Source of the DNA: JALYUA01 sp038229875
Lineage (GTDB): Bacteria > Acidobacteriota > Thermoanaerobaculia > UBA5066 > Gp7-AA6
Assembly: GCA_038229875.1 (NCBI GenBank)
Contig: JBBROA010000015.1
Location: 1 to 49,622, forward strand
Direction: 5' to 3'
Length of the DNA: 49,622 nt
Part shown: one piece after another, positions 7,917 through 15,325 of the stretch
Layout of the letters: every line of letters begins with the position of its first letter
How positions within the stretch are numbered: the stretch's first letter is position 1
Position numbers and translations under genes: made by a program
Notes under the pieces: generated by a model
The model's input: only the letters and a program-made list of their open reading frames with translations
Databases searched by the model: none
Told to the model about the DNA's origin: nothing

Positions 7917-9002
7917 TCATATGTTGAACGCGAACTCCGGGATATTGACCACGTACTTCAGGTTGAAAAACCACCGCAAATACATCTTGATCGGCAGCGA
8001 GATCATGATGAGGACGAGGCTGACGCCGATGAGATAACGGGGCGTCCCCATCTTCTCGTAGAAACGGCGCAGCAGGGTCTTCGAGAGCAGCAGCGGCAGC
8101 GCGGCGACGTAGAACCCCACGATCACGAGCCCGAAGATCTCGCGGATCAGCCAGAAGTTCGGCAGCGATCGCTTCAGCATCTTGATCCAGATGATCTCGG
8201 ACAGATTGATGTTGTTGAGGGGCACGAGCTTGTTCACGTCCCAGAACTCGTAGGGGCCGAAGAAGTTCCAGTTCGGCCCGCGCAGGAAGGTCCCGAGGGC
8301 GATCAGCGTGCACCAGAGCACCAGAAACCCGAGCAGGAAGAGCGTGATCTCCCACTTGCGCTCGCGGAACGTGAAGTAGCCGTTTCCCTTGGGGTTGGTG
8401 TCGATGTACGGGATCGCCATCAGGCCGACGATGATGAGCGACGGCAGGACGACTCCGGCGAGCCAGGGGTCGTAGTAGACCAGCATTTCCTGGAGTCCCA
8501 AAAAGTACCAGGGTGCCTTCGCCGGGTTCGGGGAGTCCGTCGGGTTCGCGGGCTCTTCGAGCGGGGCCTTGAGGAAGATCGACCAGACGATCATCACCGC
8601 CATCACCACGACGAGACAGATCAGCTCCACGTAAACCAGGTCCGGCCAGGAGAAGACCTTCTGAGCGGAATCGGACGCTTCGATCGTCGGAAGGCCGGCC
8701 GCGATCCGCCGGTCGTTCTCGTACGCCTGGTTCATGGCGAACCAGAAGAAGAATCCGACTAAGAAGATCATCCCGACGATCGGGACGTTGTCAGGCAGCG
8801 AGGCGACCGCGTTGAAATTCGGATCGAGGTAGGACAGCCCCATCCCGCCGCCGATGGCGATCAGAAGAAACAACCCGCCGCGCTTCGACCAGAGAAGCCT
8901 CGAGCGCAGCCCGACTAAGAGCAGCACGAGCATCGCGGTGACGAGGTACTGCGGCGCCGAGAGGAAGTTGATCGCCGCCTTGAACGCGTTGATGACGGGC
9001 AT
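7917..9002 (-). CDS. Cytochrome b C-terminal (subunit IV-like) protein
   Basis: A 361-aa polytopic membrane protein corresponding to the C-terminal half of cytochrome b, or subunit IV of b6f, with extra helices at both ends (about eight to nine hydrophobic segments). The quinol-site loop normally reading PEWY or PDWY is APWY here (residues 163-166, in AKAPWYFLGLQE). That variant lacks the acidic residue and is known from several non-cyanobacterial bc complexes. Subunit IV is usually about 160 aa, so this is a long form. Start ATG 9002. It lies between the b6-like gene (about 100 bp upstream) and the octaheme cytochrome. Likely forms the Qo site with the b6-like and Rieske subunits. Confidence 0.92.
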   Translation of the reverse strand: MPVINAFKAAINFLSAPQYLVTAMLVLLLVGLRSRLLWSKRGGLFLLIAIGGGMGLSYLDPNFNAVASLPDNVPIVGMIFLVGFFFWFAMNQAYENDRRIAAGLPTIEASDSAQKVFSWPDLVYVELICLVVVMAVMIVWSIFLKAPLEEPANPTDSPNPAKAPWYFLGLQEMLVYYDPWLAGVVLPSLIIVGLMAIPYIDTNPKGNGYFTFRERKWEITLFLLGFLVLWCTLIALGTFLRGPNWNFFGPYEFWDVNKLVPLNNINLSEIIWIKMLKRSLPNFWLIREIFGLVIVGFYVAALPLLLSKTLLRRFYEKMGTPRYLIGVSLVLIMISLPIKMYLRWFFNLKYVVNIPEFAFNI

Positions 9003-9036
9003 CGCCTACCGGATCTCCGACGCGGTTCCCGAGCCG

Positions 9037-9066
9037 GTTGACCGCGGAGTACCTCGGCCGTCTCGC
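9037..9066. repeat. Short dispersed repeat, copy 2
   Basis: GTTGACCGCGGAGTAC then TCGGCCGTCTCG in the 104-bp spacer between the two cytochrome b genes. It matches 4438-4472 near the 3' end of the same operon with only a few mismatches. Confidence 0.6.
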
Positions 9067-9106
9067 TCCGAGTGGTGGCTCGGCTCCGCCATACGCCTGG
9101 TCATAC

Positions 9107-9895
9107 CTACACCGGCCCCGAAATGCCGCCGTCCTTGCGGACGCGCCAGAAGTGGACCGCCATCAGGAACGCGGCGATCAGGGGGATGCCGACGCAGTGA
9201 AGGACGTAGAACCGCAGGAGCGCACCGGCGCCGACGAACCGCCCGCCGAGCAGGCCGAATCGGGCGTCATTGGTCGAAGTCACGAGGGGGATGTCGCCGA
9301 TCTTCAGGAGCCCGGTGCCGGGTCCCTGGATCCCGATGAGCGGCGTCGCGGACGCCATGTTCGAACCGACCGTGATCGCCCAGATCGCGAGCTGGTCCCA
9401 CGGGAGCAGATAGCCGGTGAACGAGAGCAGGAGCGTCAACACGAGAAGGATCACGCCGATGACCCAGTTGAACTCGCGGGGCGGCTTGTACGACCCCGTC
9501 ATGAACACCCGGAACATGTGGATCCACACCGAGATCACCATCGCGTGCGCGCCCCATCGATGGACCTCGCGCATGATCCCGAACGGCACCTGCTCGCGAA
9601 GGTCGAGGATGTCGACGAACGCGTATTCGACGGTCGGCCGGTAATAGAACATCAGCAGAAGCCCGGTGAAGGTCAGCACCAGGAAGAGGAAGAACGTCAC
9701 GCCGCCCGCGCACCAGGTGTAGCGCATCTTGACGCCCGACTTGCGGGTCTTGACCGGGTGCAGGTGGAGGACGACGTTGCCGAGCATCGCCAGCACGCGC
9801 TTGCGGTTGGTGTTCGGGATGCCGACCCGGAAGATTGACTTCCAGATCTGGCTGCCGACAATCTGCTCTTGTAACTGGCGCCAACGAGGGACCAA
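9107..9895 (-). CDS. Cytochrome b6-like subunit with predicted heme c(i) cysteine
   Basis: The N-terminal half of a split cytochrome b (262 aa, four main helices) that carries both b hemes. Predicted ligands are His112 and His126 (VHRW and WIHMFRV) with His233 and His248. The 15-residue spacing of the second pair is that of b6 rather than mitochondrial cytochrome b. Cys62, in RYTWCAGG just before the first helix, aligns with cytochrome b6 Cys35, which binds an extra covalent c-type heme. The FYYRPTV segment is also b6-like. The start is TTG 9895 with GGAGG six bases upstream; no ATG or GTG fits. It follows the Rieske gene by 43 bp. Family secure, extra heme inferred. Confidence 0.93.
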   Translation of the reverse strand: MVPRWRQLQEQIVGSQIWKSIFRVGIPNTNRKRVLAMLGNVVLHLHPVKTRKSGVKMRYTWCAGGVTFFLFLVLTFTGLLLMFYYRPTVEYAFVDILDLREQVPFGIMREVHRWGAHAMVISVWIHMFRVFMTGSYKPPREFNWVIGVILLVLTLLLSFTGYLLPWDQLAIWAITVGSNMASATPLIGIQGPGTGLLKIGDIPLVTSTNDARFGLLGGRFVGAGALLRFYVLHCVGIPLIAAFLMAVHFWRVRKDGGISGPV

Positions 9896-9938
9896 AAAAG
9901 ACCTCCGCTTTCGAGTGCGAGCCCGGGGCGACCGACCG

Positions 9939-10481
9939 TCAGACCATCTTCACGAATGCCTTGGCATCGCTCCACTGCCCGCGCTCATAGAGATACCGCG
10001 TGGCCTTGTCGACGACGATCTGTCCGTCGTCGGGGGAAAGCGTGATCTCGGCGCGCTCGAGCGGCCGGGGAGCGGGACCCTCGAAATTGATCCCGGAGAC
10101 GTAGTACCCCGAACCGTGGCAGGGACACTTGAACTTGTTCTGCGCGGCCAGCCAGTTTGGCGTGCAGCCGAGATGCACGCAGACCGCGACCAGCGCGTAG
10201 ATCGACTCGGTGTTGCGCACGATCCAGACCCCGAACTTCTCCTTCCACCGCTCGTCGACCCCGGGGCTGTAAGTGGAAGGGTCCCCCGCCTTGAAACGGG
10301 TAGGAGGCTCGAAAAGCACGTTCGGAAAGAGGAAGCGGACCGTGGCGGTCAGGCCGACGACCGTCGCCGCGGTGAAACCGAGCCACGCGGCAGTCATCCC
10401 CTTCAGGGTGGAGCGCCGGGTGAGCCCGTCGGCGAGGACCTCGTCCGACGGAGAGGGGACCTGTTTTTCTACCGTGGCCAT
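9939..10481 (-). CDS. Rieske [2Fe-2S] protein of the bc/b6f-type complex
   Basis: This 180-aa high-potential iron-sulfur subunit passes electrons from quinol at the Qo site to the cytochrome c subunit. A twin-arginine-type signal anchor (TRRSTLKG then a hydrophobic helix, residues 21-52) precedes the Rieske fold. Cluster ligands are Cys101, His103 (CVHLGC, with Cys106 for the disulfide) and Cys119, His122 (CPCHGSG, with Cys121). The GSGYY sequence keeps the residues linked to high redox potential. ATG 10481 follows the HEAT-repeat gene stop by 9 bases. Confidence 0.95.
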   Translation of the reverse strand: MATVEKQVPSPSDEVLADGLTRRSTLKGMTAAWLGFTAATVVGLTATVRFLFPNVLFEPPTRFKAGDPSTYSPGVDERWKEKFGVWIVRNTESIYALVAVCVHLGCTPNWLAAQNKFKCPCHGSGYYVSGINFEGPAPRPLERAEITLSPDDGQIVVDKATRYLYERGQWSDAKAFVKMV

Positions 10482-10490
10482 GAACGGGGC

Positions 10491-11453
10491 TCAGACTACC
10501 AAAACGCCGGCGGGCCGCTCAAGGATTCCGGAAGTCTTCGGGGCGGGCGCGCCCGCGATTCCGCGCGTCGCGTCCGCCGCGCGCCTCGCCGCCTCGCGCA
10601 CCCGCAGGTTCGGGTCCTCGCGCGCGACGCGGTCGATGAGCGCCAGGCTGCCGGGGTCCCGGACGACGGCGAGCGCCTGCAGCGCCGAGACCATCGCGGT
10701 TTCCGTCTGCTCGGCGGACACCGCGGCCTGGCGCGCGAGCGCGGCGCGGTCCACCATCGAACGAAGCACTTCCACTCCGGAGGCGTCGTGAAGCAGCGCG
10801 AGAGCGATCGCGGCGTTCCAGCGCACGTCCGCAGTCGGGTCTCCGAGCAGGACGCGGAGACGCGGGATCGCGCGCGGATCGCCGAGCTTCCCGAGCACGT
10901 ACGCGGCCATCTTGCGCGCGCCCGCGTCGTCCGACTTCGAGCTCTCGATCACGGGTTCGACGGCCCCGCGGTCGCCGATCATCCCGAGCCCCCAGATCGC
11001 ATAAAGCCGGGTCTCCGGGTCGTCGTCGCGGGCGGCCGCCAGAAGTTGCGGAAGCGCCGCGCGGTCCTGGAGCTTTCCGAGCACGAGCACCAGGTACCGC
11101 CGGACCTTCACGTCGTCCGCCCTCTTGCCCGAGAGCCCCTCGAACACGCGCCGCGTCTCAGCGGAAAGGGCGTCGCGCTCCGGCCCGGGCGCCATGTGGC
11201 CGATCGTCCGAGAGAGCTCGAACGCCGCCTGCCACCGCCGGTTGGCCGTTCCGCCCCGCACCTCGGCCAGCTCGTCCGCCGGCGAGCGGCGCTCGAACGT
11301 CATCAGGTTGAAGACGAAGAAGATGACCAGGGCCGTTCCCACGACCAGGAGAGGAAGCACGAAAAACCGGGCAACGGTCGCTCCCCGGGCGGGAGCTTCC
11401 TCTTCGTCGGACTCTGCGGCCGAACCGGGACCCGCGTCGAGGTCGTCGGTCAC
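10491..11453 (-). CDS. Membrane-anchored HEAT-repeat protein in the respiratory operon
   Basis: A 320-aa protein with an acidic N-terminal tail, one membrane helix (about residues 29-50) and then repeated alpha-helical HEAT/PBS-type units. Examples are 'ETRLYAIWGLGMIGDRGAVEPVI', 'GARKMAAYVLGKLGDPRAIPRL' and 'DVRWNAAIALALLHDASGVEVL'. HEAT repeats usually mediate protein-protein contact, so it may tether the ferredoxin-like subunit to the membrane complex. GTG 11453 forms a GTGA overlap with the upstream ferredoxin stop, and the Rieske gene follows 9 bases after its own stop. The tight packing supports a shared complex. No catalytic motif seen. Confidence 0.85.
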   Translation of the reverse strand: MTDDLDAGPGSAAESDEEEAPARGATVARFFVLPLLVVGTALVIFFVFNLMTFERRSPADELAEVRGGTANRRWQAAFELSRTIGHMAPGPERDALSAETRRVFEGLSGKRADDVKVRRYLVLVLGKLQDRAALPQLLAAARDDDPETRLYAIWGLGMIGDRGAVEPVIESSKSDDAGARKMAAYVLGKLGDPRAIPRLRVLLGDPTADVRWNAAIALALLHDASGVEVLRSMVDRAALARQAAVSAEQTETAMVSALQALAVVRDPGSLALIDRVAREDPNLRVREAARRAADATRGIAGAPAPKTSGILERPAGVLVV

Positions 11454-11896
11454 AGGACCGGGAGGTATCTCTTCGCGGAGGTGATCGGGTTCGGGACGAA
11501 GATCGCGTCCTTCTCGCAGACGGTTTCACACAGCCGGCAGGACACGCAGGGACCCGCGTCCACCTCCGCGATCTTGTGGAAAGTCTCCTTCAGGGGGTCC
11601 TCGATCAGGTAGATGCAGTCGAAGGGACAGATGTCGATGCAGAATTCGCAGCCCGTGCAGAGGTCTCGATCGACGATCGCCTTCGGGATGTCCCGCGGCT
11701 TGACCTTCTCGACCAACAGCCCGCGGTTGTCCTGAATGCACGAGACCGGGCAATACCGGGCGCAGACCGAGCAGTCGATGCACCGGTCCTCGTGAATGAC
11801 GTATTTCTCGCTCTTGTCGCCAGTGATCGTGTGCGTGGGGCACTTGATCTCGCACACCCCGCAGCCGATGCACGTGTCTGTAATGAAATGAGGCAT
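11450..11896 (-). CDS. Polyferredoxin with four [4Fe-4S] motifs, first gene of the operon
   Basis: A 148-aa cytoplasmic-type iron-sulfur protein with no signal peptide. Four CxxCxxCxxxC motifs are visible: Cys9/12/15/19, Cys39/42/45/49, Cys80/83/86/90 and Cys117/120/123/127. The first three end in CP, as in bacterial 8Fe ferredoxins, and the last is CVSCRLCETVC. Four clusters would form an electron wire. As the first gene of an operon for a quinol-oxidising b6-type complex it suggests an electron entry or exit on the cytoplasmic side, which ordinary bc complexes lack. ATG 11896 has a GAGGG upstream. Its stop overlaps the HEAT gene start by four bases. Confidence 0.93.
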   Translation of the reverse strand: MPHFITDTCIGCGVCEIKCPTHTITGDKSEKYVIHEDRCIDCSVCARYCPVSCIQDNRGLLVEKVKPRDIPKAIVDRDLCTGCEFCIDICPFDCIYLIEDPLKETFHKIAEVDAGPCVSCRLCETVCEKDAIFVPNPITSAKRYLPVL

Positions 11897-11965
11897 TTAC
11901 CGCAAGTCCCTCTCGGTGGGCAGGTTCGTTCCCTGTTAAAAATATCACAGCGGGCGGGCGTTTCT

Positions 11966-12028
11966 TCCTCTTCCCGCGTACCCGGGGAGACGGAGGTGCT
12001 TCTTGGGAGAGGGTCGGGGTGGGGGCAG
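11966..12028 (-). repeat. Head fragment of the dispersed intergenic repeat
   Basis: Read on the minus strand this is a CCCCACCCCGACCCTCTCCC segment followed about 30 bases later by GGGAAGAGG. It resembles the palindromic head of the element at 2649-2897, without the rest of the element. It lies in the 208-bp spacer between the divergent ferredoxin and hypothetical genes, where promoters for both must also lie. The spacer further holds a GGCCCGGAACT direct repeat near 12058-12081. Confidence 0.45.
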
Positions 12029-12104
12029 TCCCCTGGCGATCTGAGCCGCATCACACGGCCCGGAACTGACAGGCCCGGAACTTTTGCCCCCAGAATACGT
12101 TTCC

Positions 12105-12674
12105 ATGGGCATGAAAGAAGTCCGCGCGGTCGTTCTCGGTCTCCTGGTCGTCGTCCTCGCGGGACTCGCGGTCTCGATGTGGCGGCGTCCCGCCCGGGAG
12201 CTGCGCCGGGTCGGCGGGTATCGTGTCGAAATCAGCAAGGCGGACGACGACCGCGGGCGCCGGCACGTCGCCTTCACCGTTCCCATCAGCCTGGTCGCGC
12301 GCGTCGCCTCGCTCGTCCCGGTCTCGGACATCGGCGGGAACATGAAGGCCGACTTCGGGGACGGAGAGGTCACGGCTCGCGACATCCTGGAAGCGGCCAA
12401 CGGGAGCGCGCCGGGAAAGCCCGGCGTCATCACCCGCGGGCACTCACGGATCGAAGTCCTCTCCGAAGGCGCCGTTCTGGACATCCTGGTTAAGGACGAC
12501 TGGGACAAGAGCGTCCACATCCGTGTCCCGCGGACGCTTGTCGAGTCGCTCTCGAAGGAGAGCCGGGTCTCCCCGAGAGACATTCTGAAGCGGCTCGACG
12601 AGCTGGGCCCCGGCGACATCGTTTCGATCAAAGATCGCGACAACGACGTAACGATCACCGCGCAGGCGAGGTGA
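12105..12674 (+). CDS. Membrane-anchored hypothetical protein
   Basis: A 189-aa protein with one N-terminal helix (about residues 7-23, AVVLGLLVVVLAGLAVSMW) and a soluble domain that alternates beta strands with charged helices. It contains 'VAFTVPISLVARVASLVP' and a C-terminal 'DELGPGDIVSIKDRDNDVTITAQAR'. The sequence resembles proteins found in Acidobacteriota without assigned function; I do not recognise a named family. The frame opens at a TTG 12084, and ATG 12105 or ATG 12111 place the helix properly; neither has a clear ribosome-binding site. The 3' end overlaps an inverted repeat at 12649-12680. Confidence 0.72.
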   Translation: MGMKEVRAVVLGLLVVVLAGLAVSMWRRPARELRRVGGYRVEISKADDDRGRRHVAFTVPISLVARVASLVPVSDIGGNMKADFGDGEVTARDILEAANGSAPGKPGVITRGHSRIEVLSEGAVLDILVKDDWDKSVHIRVPRTLVESLSKESRVSPRDILKRLDELGPGDIVSIKDRDNDVTITAQAR

Positions 12675-12700
12675 TCGTTACGATCACCGCGCAGGGCGAG
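12649..12700. repeat. Inverted plus direct repeat across a stop codon
   Basis: TAACGATCACC (12649-12659) is perfectly complementary to GGTGATCGTTA (12670-12680), giving an 11-bp stem with a 10-base loop. The segment 12651-12670 is repeated at 12680-12700 with one inserted base. The stop codon of the hypothetical gene (12672-12674) lies in the right arm. There is no T-run, so it is not a classical terminator. The spacer that follows (about 12742-12787) has further GGCTGA/GCTGA-type repeats. Confidence 0.7.
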
Positions 12701-12831
12701 AGATCTTCGAGCTGTCCGCGAGACGGGAAAAGCTCAGTCTCCGGCTGACCGTTACGGCTGAACGGCTGAAAGCTGAGAGCTGACAGCCTCCTTCGGAATC
12801 CAATTCAGTCCGAAAGGGTTATCGTTTCGCC

Positions 12832-14877
12832 ATGTCGAACCGCCTGGCGCACGAGCGCAGCCCCTACCTGCTTCAGCACAAGGACAATCCGGTCGACTGG
12901 TACCCGTGGGGTCCCGAGGCGTTCGCGCGTGCCCGCGAGGAAGAGAAGCCCGTTTTTCTCTCGATCGGCTACTCCACGTGCCACTGGTGCCACGTCATGG
13001 AGCGGGAGTCGTTCGAGAACGCCGGCGTGGCCGAGGCGCTGAACCGCGGCTTCGTCTCGATCAAGGTGGACCGGGAAGAGCGCCCCGACGTCGACGACAT
13101 CTACATGAGCGCGGTCCAGACGATGACCGGGTCCGGCGGATGGCCTCTCTCGCTCTTCCTGACGCCCGACGCGAAGCCCTTCTACGGCGGCACGTATTTC
13201 CCTCCGGATGACCGCTACGGGCGCCCCGGATTCCTTTCTCTCCTGGAAGCCATCGGGAGCGCGTGGAAGACCCGGCGCCCGGAGCTCGAGACGTCCGCCG
13301 GAGAGCTTCTCGCGCACGTTTCGGCGGCTTCCGAGGGAGTGTCGGGCGGCGGGACCGTCGGTGCGGAGGCGCTCGACGCCGCGTTTGCCGAGATGTCACG
13401 GCAGTTCGACGCGAGAAACGGCGGATTCGGTGGCGCTCCAAAGTTTCCTCCCGCCATGCGTCTCGAGCTGCTCCTCCGGAGGCACCTGCGCACCGGAGAG
13501 GCCCGGGCGCGCGAGATGATCGAGACGACGCTGAAAAAGATGGCGGAAGGCGGAATGTACGACCAGGTCGGCGGCGGCTTCCACCGCTACTCGGTCGACG
13601 CGCACTGGCTGGTGCCGCATTTCGAAAAGATGCTCTACGACAACGCAATGCTCGCCCGCATCTACCTTCTCGCCTTTCGCGCCTTTCGAAATCCGGAGCA
13701 CGCGCGCATCGCCCGCGAGACCCTCGACTACCTGCTGCGGGAGATGACACCCGCAGGCGGAGGCTTCTTCGCCGCCCAGGACGCGGACTCCGGCGGCGAG
13801 GAAGGCACGTACTACGTGTGGACCCCGGGACAGCTCGAGGAGGCCCTTGGCAAGGCGGACGCGAAGATCGTCGCGACGCGGTTCGGAGTGAACGCGTCCG
13901 GGAACTTCGAAGGCGGAGCGACCGTGCTGTCCGTCGTCAGATCTCTCCCGGACCTCGCGCGCGACTTCGGCCGCACCGAAGAGGAAATCGAGGCGGTGCT
14001 CGAACGCGCTCGCGAGACGCTCCGGGCGCTGCGCTCCGAGCGCGTCGCGCCCGAAACGGACGACAAGCTGCTCACCGACTGGACGGGGCTGGCGATCTCG
14101 GCGTTCGCACTGGCGGGGCAGGTGCTCGCCGAGCCGCGCTACGAGGCGGCGGCCAGAGACGCGGCGGAGCGCGTTCTCGAACGATGCCGGCGCGAAGGCG
14201 AGCTGCTCCACCGCGAGCGCGGAGGCGAGGCGGGGATCCCCGGATTCGCGTCGGACTACGCGAACATGATCGAGGCGCTGCTCGATCTCTACGAGGCTAC
14301 ATTCGAGCCGCGCTACTTCCGGGAGGCGCTCGCCCTGCAGGAGACGTTCGACCGGCGATTCGACGACGGGCGCGGAGGATACGCGCTGACGACGGAAGAC
14401 CACGACGGACTGATACTCCGGCCCCGCGAGACGGTCGACGGGGCGACGCCTTCGTCGAACTCCGTCGCGGCTTCGAACCTCCTCCGCCTGCACGCCTTCA
14501 CGGGCGAGGCGCGGTTCCGCGAGAAGGCGGAGGGAATCTTCTCCCTTTTTTCGACTTACCTGACGCGCGCGTCCGCCGCGCTTCCGAGGATGCTCTGCGC
14601 GCTCGACCGCGCCGTCCACCCGTCGCGTGAGATCGTGCTCTCTGGAGAAATCGGCCGTCCGGATTTCGAGGCGCTGAGGTGGGCGGTTTCCTCGGATCCT
14701 TCTCTCGACCGCGTCGTCGCCCACGCGGACGCGGCCGAGAGCCTCGCCGCCCTTTCGCCGCTCGTCTCGGGACGGGCGCCCGACGGCGGGCCCGCCCGCG
14801 CATTCGTGTGCCGCGATTTCGCCTGCCACCTTCCGACCGCCGACGCGGCCGAGCTCGCGGCCTCGCTCCATGGGTGA
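12832..14877 (+). CDS. DUF255 / YyaL-type thioredoxin-like protein with glycosidase-like barrel
   Basis: A 681-aa member of the conserved YyaL/SSP411 family. The first ~170 residues are the DUF255 thioredoxin-like domain with signature 'RLAHERSPYLLQHKDNPVDWYPWG' and a CHWC redox-like pair (Cys50, Cys53). The remainder resembles an (alpha/alpha)6 barrel of the six-hairpin glycosidase superfamily, e.g. 'GGMYDQVGGGFHRYSVDAHWLVPHFEKMLYDNA'. Its exact reaction is unknown. Length is normal for the family. ATG 12832 gives the conserved N-terminus. Its last bases overlap the ATG of the next gene at 14870, so the two are probably co-translated. Confidence 0.94.
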   Translation: MSNRLAHERSPYLLQHKDNPVDWYPWGPEAFARAREEEKPVFLSIGYSTCHWCHVMERESFENAGVAEALNRGFVSIKVDREERPDVDDIYMSAVQTMTGSGGWPLSLFLTPDAKPFYGGTYFPPDDRYGRPGFLSLLEAIGSAWKTRRPELETSAGELLAHVSAASEGVSGGGTVGAEALDAAFAEMSRQFDARNGGFGGAPKFPPAMRLELLLRRHLRTGEARAREMIETTLKKMAEGGMYDQVGGGFHRYSVDAHWLVPHFEKMLYDNAMLARIYLLAFRAFRNPEHARIARETLDYLLREMTPAGGGFFAAQDADSGGEEGTYYVWTPGQLEEALGKADAKIVATRFGVNASGNFEGGATVLSVVRSLPDLARDFGRTEEEIEAVLERARETLRALRSERVAPETDDKLLTDWTGLAISAFALAGQVLAEPRYEAAARDAAERVLERCRREGELLHRERGGEAGIPGFASDYANMIEALLDLYEATFEPRYFREALALQETFDRRFDDGRGGYALTTEDHDGLILRPRETVDGATPSSNSVAASNLLRLHAFTGEARFREKAEGIFSLFSTYLTRASAALPRMLCALDRAVHPSREIVLSGEIGRPDFEALRWAVSSDPSLDRVVAHADAAESLAALSPLVSGRAPDGGPARAFVCRDFACHLPTADAAELAASLHG

Positions 14878-15325
14878 TCCGGCGGGCGGAGCGCGCGCGG
14901 GCTTCCGGATCGTTCCCCCCGGCGAGCCGCCTCCGGCGCCACGCTCGCGCCGTCCCGGGCCGGCTGTTCTCCTCGTCCTCGTGTACGCCGCGCTCTTCGG
15001 CGCGGGGCTCTGGTGGTTCCGCGCCCGCAGCCCGCTCTTTCGCGCCAGGACCCCGGCCGGCGCGCCGACTGCGAAGTTTTCCCTCTCGGGCGCGGGCGCG
15101 GCCGCCCCCACTCCGCCGAAGACCGCCGCCCCGTCCGACCGGCGGCGCGCTCTCCTCGCCGGCGAGGGACTATCGGGGGCGGCGGCCGAAAAGTACGCCC
15201 GCCGGCTCGCGGCGGAGCGGTGCACGTGCGGATGCGACCTGGCTTTGAACGTGTGCCTCGCGCGCGACGCCTCCTGCGCCCGCAGCCCCGAGATCGCGGA
15301 GCGCCTCCGGGACTCTTTTCGTTGA
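14870..15325 (+). CDS. Membrane protein with C-terminal Cys-rich motif
   Basis: A 151-aa protein with a proline-rich N-terminus, one membrane helix (about residues 31-49, PAVLLVLVYAALFGAGLWW), an Ala/Pro linker and a compact C-terminal motif CTCGC-x6-C-x6-C ('CTCGCDLALNVCLARDASC') followed by a short helix. Five cysteines spaced this way suggest a metal site or disulfides. I do not recognise the family. It overlaps the DUF255 gene by 8 bases upstream and the deacetylase-like gene by 4 bases (TTGA) downstream, so it sits in a coupled three-gene operon. Confidence 0.75.
   Translation: MGDPAGGARAGFRIVPPGEPPPAPRSRRPGPAVLLVLVYAALFGAGLWWFRARSPLFRARTPAGAPTAKFSLSGAGAAAPTPPKTAAPSDRRRALLAGEGLSGAAAEKYARRLAAERCTCGCDLALNVCLARDASCARSPEIAERLRDSFR

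Noticed and set aside
7917..9895. Cytochrome b broken by a frameshift or insertion
   Set aside because: The split into b6-like and subunit-IV-like proteins matches a natural b6f-type division and both have proper starts, stops and helices.
11450..11896. Ferredoxin as an Rnf or formate dehydrogenase subunit
   Set aside because: No Rnf, formate dehydrogenase or hydrogenase genes are nearby; all neighbours belong to the cytochrome b-type complex.
13396..15225. 609-codon minus-strand open frame
   Set aside because: It is antisense to the DUF255 gene, is Arg/Gly-rich, and lacks any recognisable domain; the plus-strand protein has strong family signatures.
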